DNA of 5,590 nucleotides from Christensenella sp. UBA767 (lineage in GTDB: Bacteria > Bacillota > Clostridia > Christensenellales > CAG-917), in assembly GCA_002297185.1 (NCBI GenBank), contig DBJV01000101.1:1610-7199 (forward strand), written 5' to 3'. The notes under the pieces were generated by a model that did not search any database, had not been told where the DNA came from, and saw only the letters and a list, made by a program, of their open reading frames with translations. Positions within the stretch are counted from its first letter, which is position 1, and every line of letters starts with the position of its first letter. Below are positions 5,590 through 5,590 of this stretch, piece by piece. Position numbers and translations under genes: made by a program.

Positions 5590-5590
5590 G

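Larger units (their letters stand above)
5300..5590. other. Non-coding right end with repeats and hairpins
   Basis: These 291 bases follow the esterase-like stop codon and hold no reading frame I would defend on either strand. The base composition shifts from A-rich (5300-5345) to GC-rich with many CG steps (5400-5590), unlike the intergenic regions further left. It contains two related 32-base segments, a hairpin at 5405-5427 and a longer hairpin at 5549-5589. It might be a dispersed repeat family member, a structured RNA or the edge of another element; the window ends before this can be told. Confidence 0.5.

Noticed and set aside
1..5590. CRISPR array, insertion sequence or phage module
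   Set aside because: No regularly spaced repeats, transposase motifs or phage genes were seen; the only repeats are the two diverged copies at the right end.

Overview
The window looks like a piece of a Clostridia-type Firmicutes chromosome of moderate GC content. Evidence for this is the Firmicutes-style short ribosomal protein S21 next to a tRNA, strong sigma-A-like promoters (TTGACA/TATAAT), purine-rich GGAGG-type ribosome binding sites, a lysine riboswitch with an intrinsic terminator, and lipoprotein signal peptides. No species can be named from this sequence alone.

Layout, left to right. On the minus strand are rpsU (111-290) and, 33 bases downstream, tRNA-Val(CAC) (1-77); rpsU has a near-perfect promoter at 327-354. 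About 209 bases with no convincing gene follow (355-563). On the plus strand is a lysine-uptake operon. It comprises a promoter (564-592), a complete five-helix lysine riboswitch (605-764), an intrinsic terminator that competes with an 8-bp antiterminator (784-815), a lipoprotein-type substrate-binding domain fused to its permease (872-2509), and the ABC ATPase (2506-3381), whose start overlaps the preceding stop by four bases. A terminator hairpin (3400-3425) that can serve both strands separates the operon from a convergent minus-strand nitroreductase-family gene (3452-4108). That gene is divergent from a plus-strand secreted esterase-family lipoprotein (4355-5299), and both have recognisable promoters in the 246-base gap between them. 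The last 291 bases carry no gene but contain imperfect direct repeats and two hairpins.

The main result is the functional link. The transporter family (polar and basic amino-acid uptake) does not reveal its substrate by itself, but the riboswitch in its leader makes it a lysine importer with good confidence. When lysine is plentiful the aptamer closes helix P1, the antiterminator cannot form and transcription stops at 815; when lysine is scarce, the import genes are read. I saw no insertion sequence, CRISPR array, phage gene or defence system. The most poorly explained stretch is the repeat-bearing right end.
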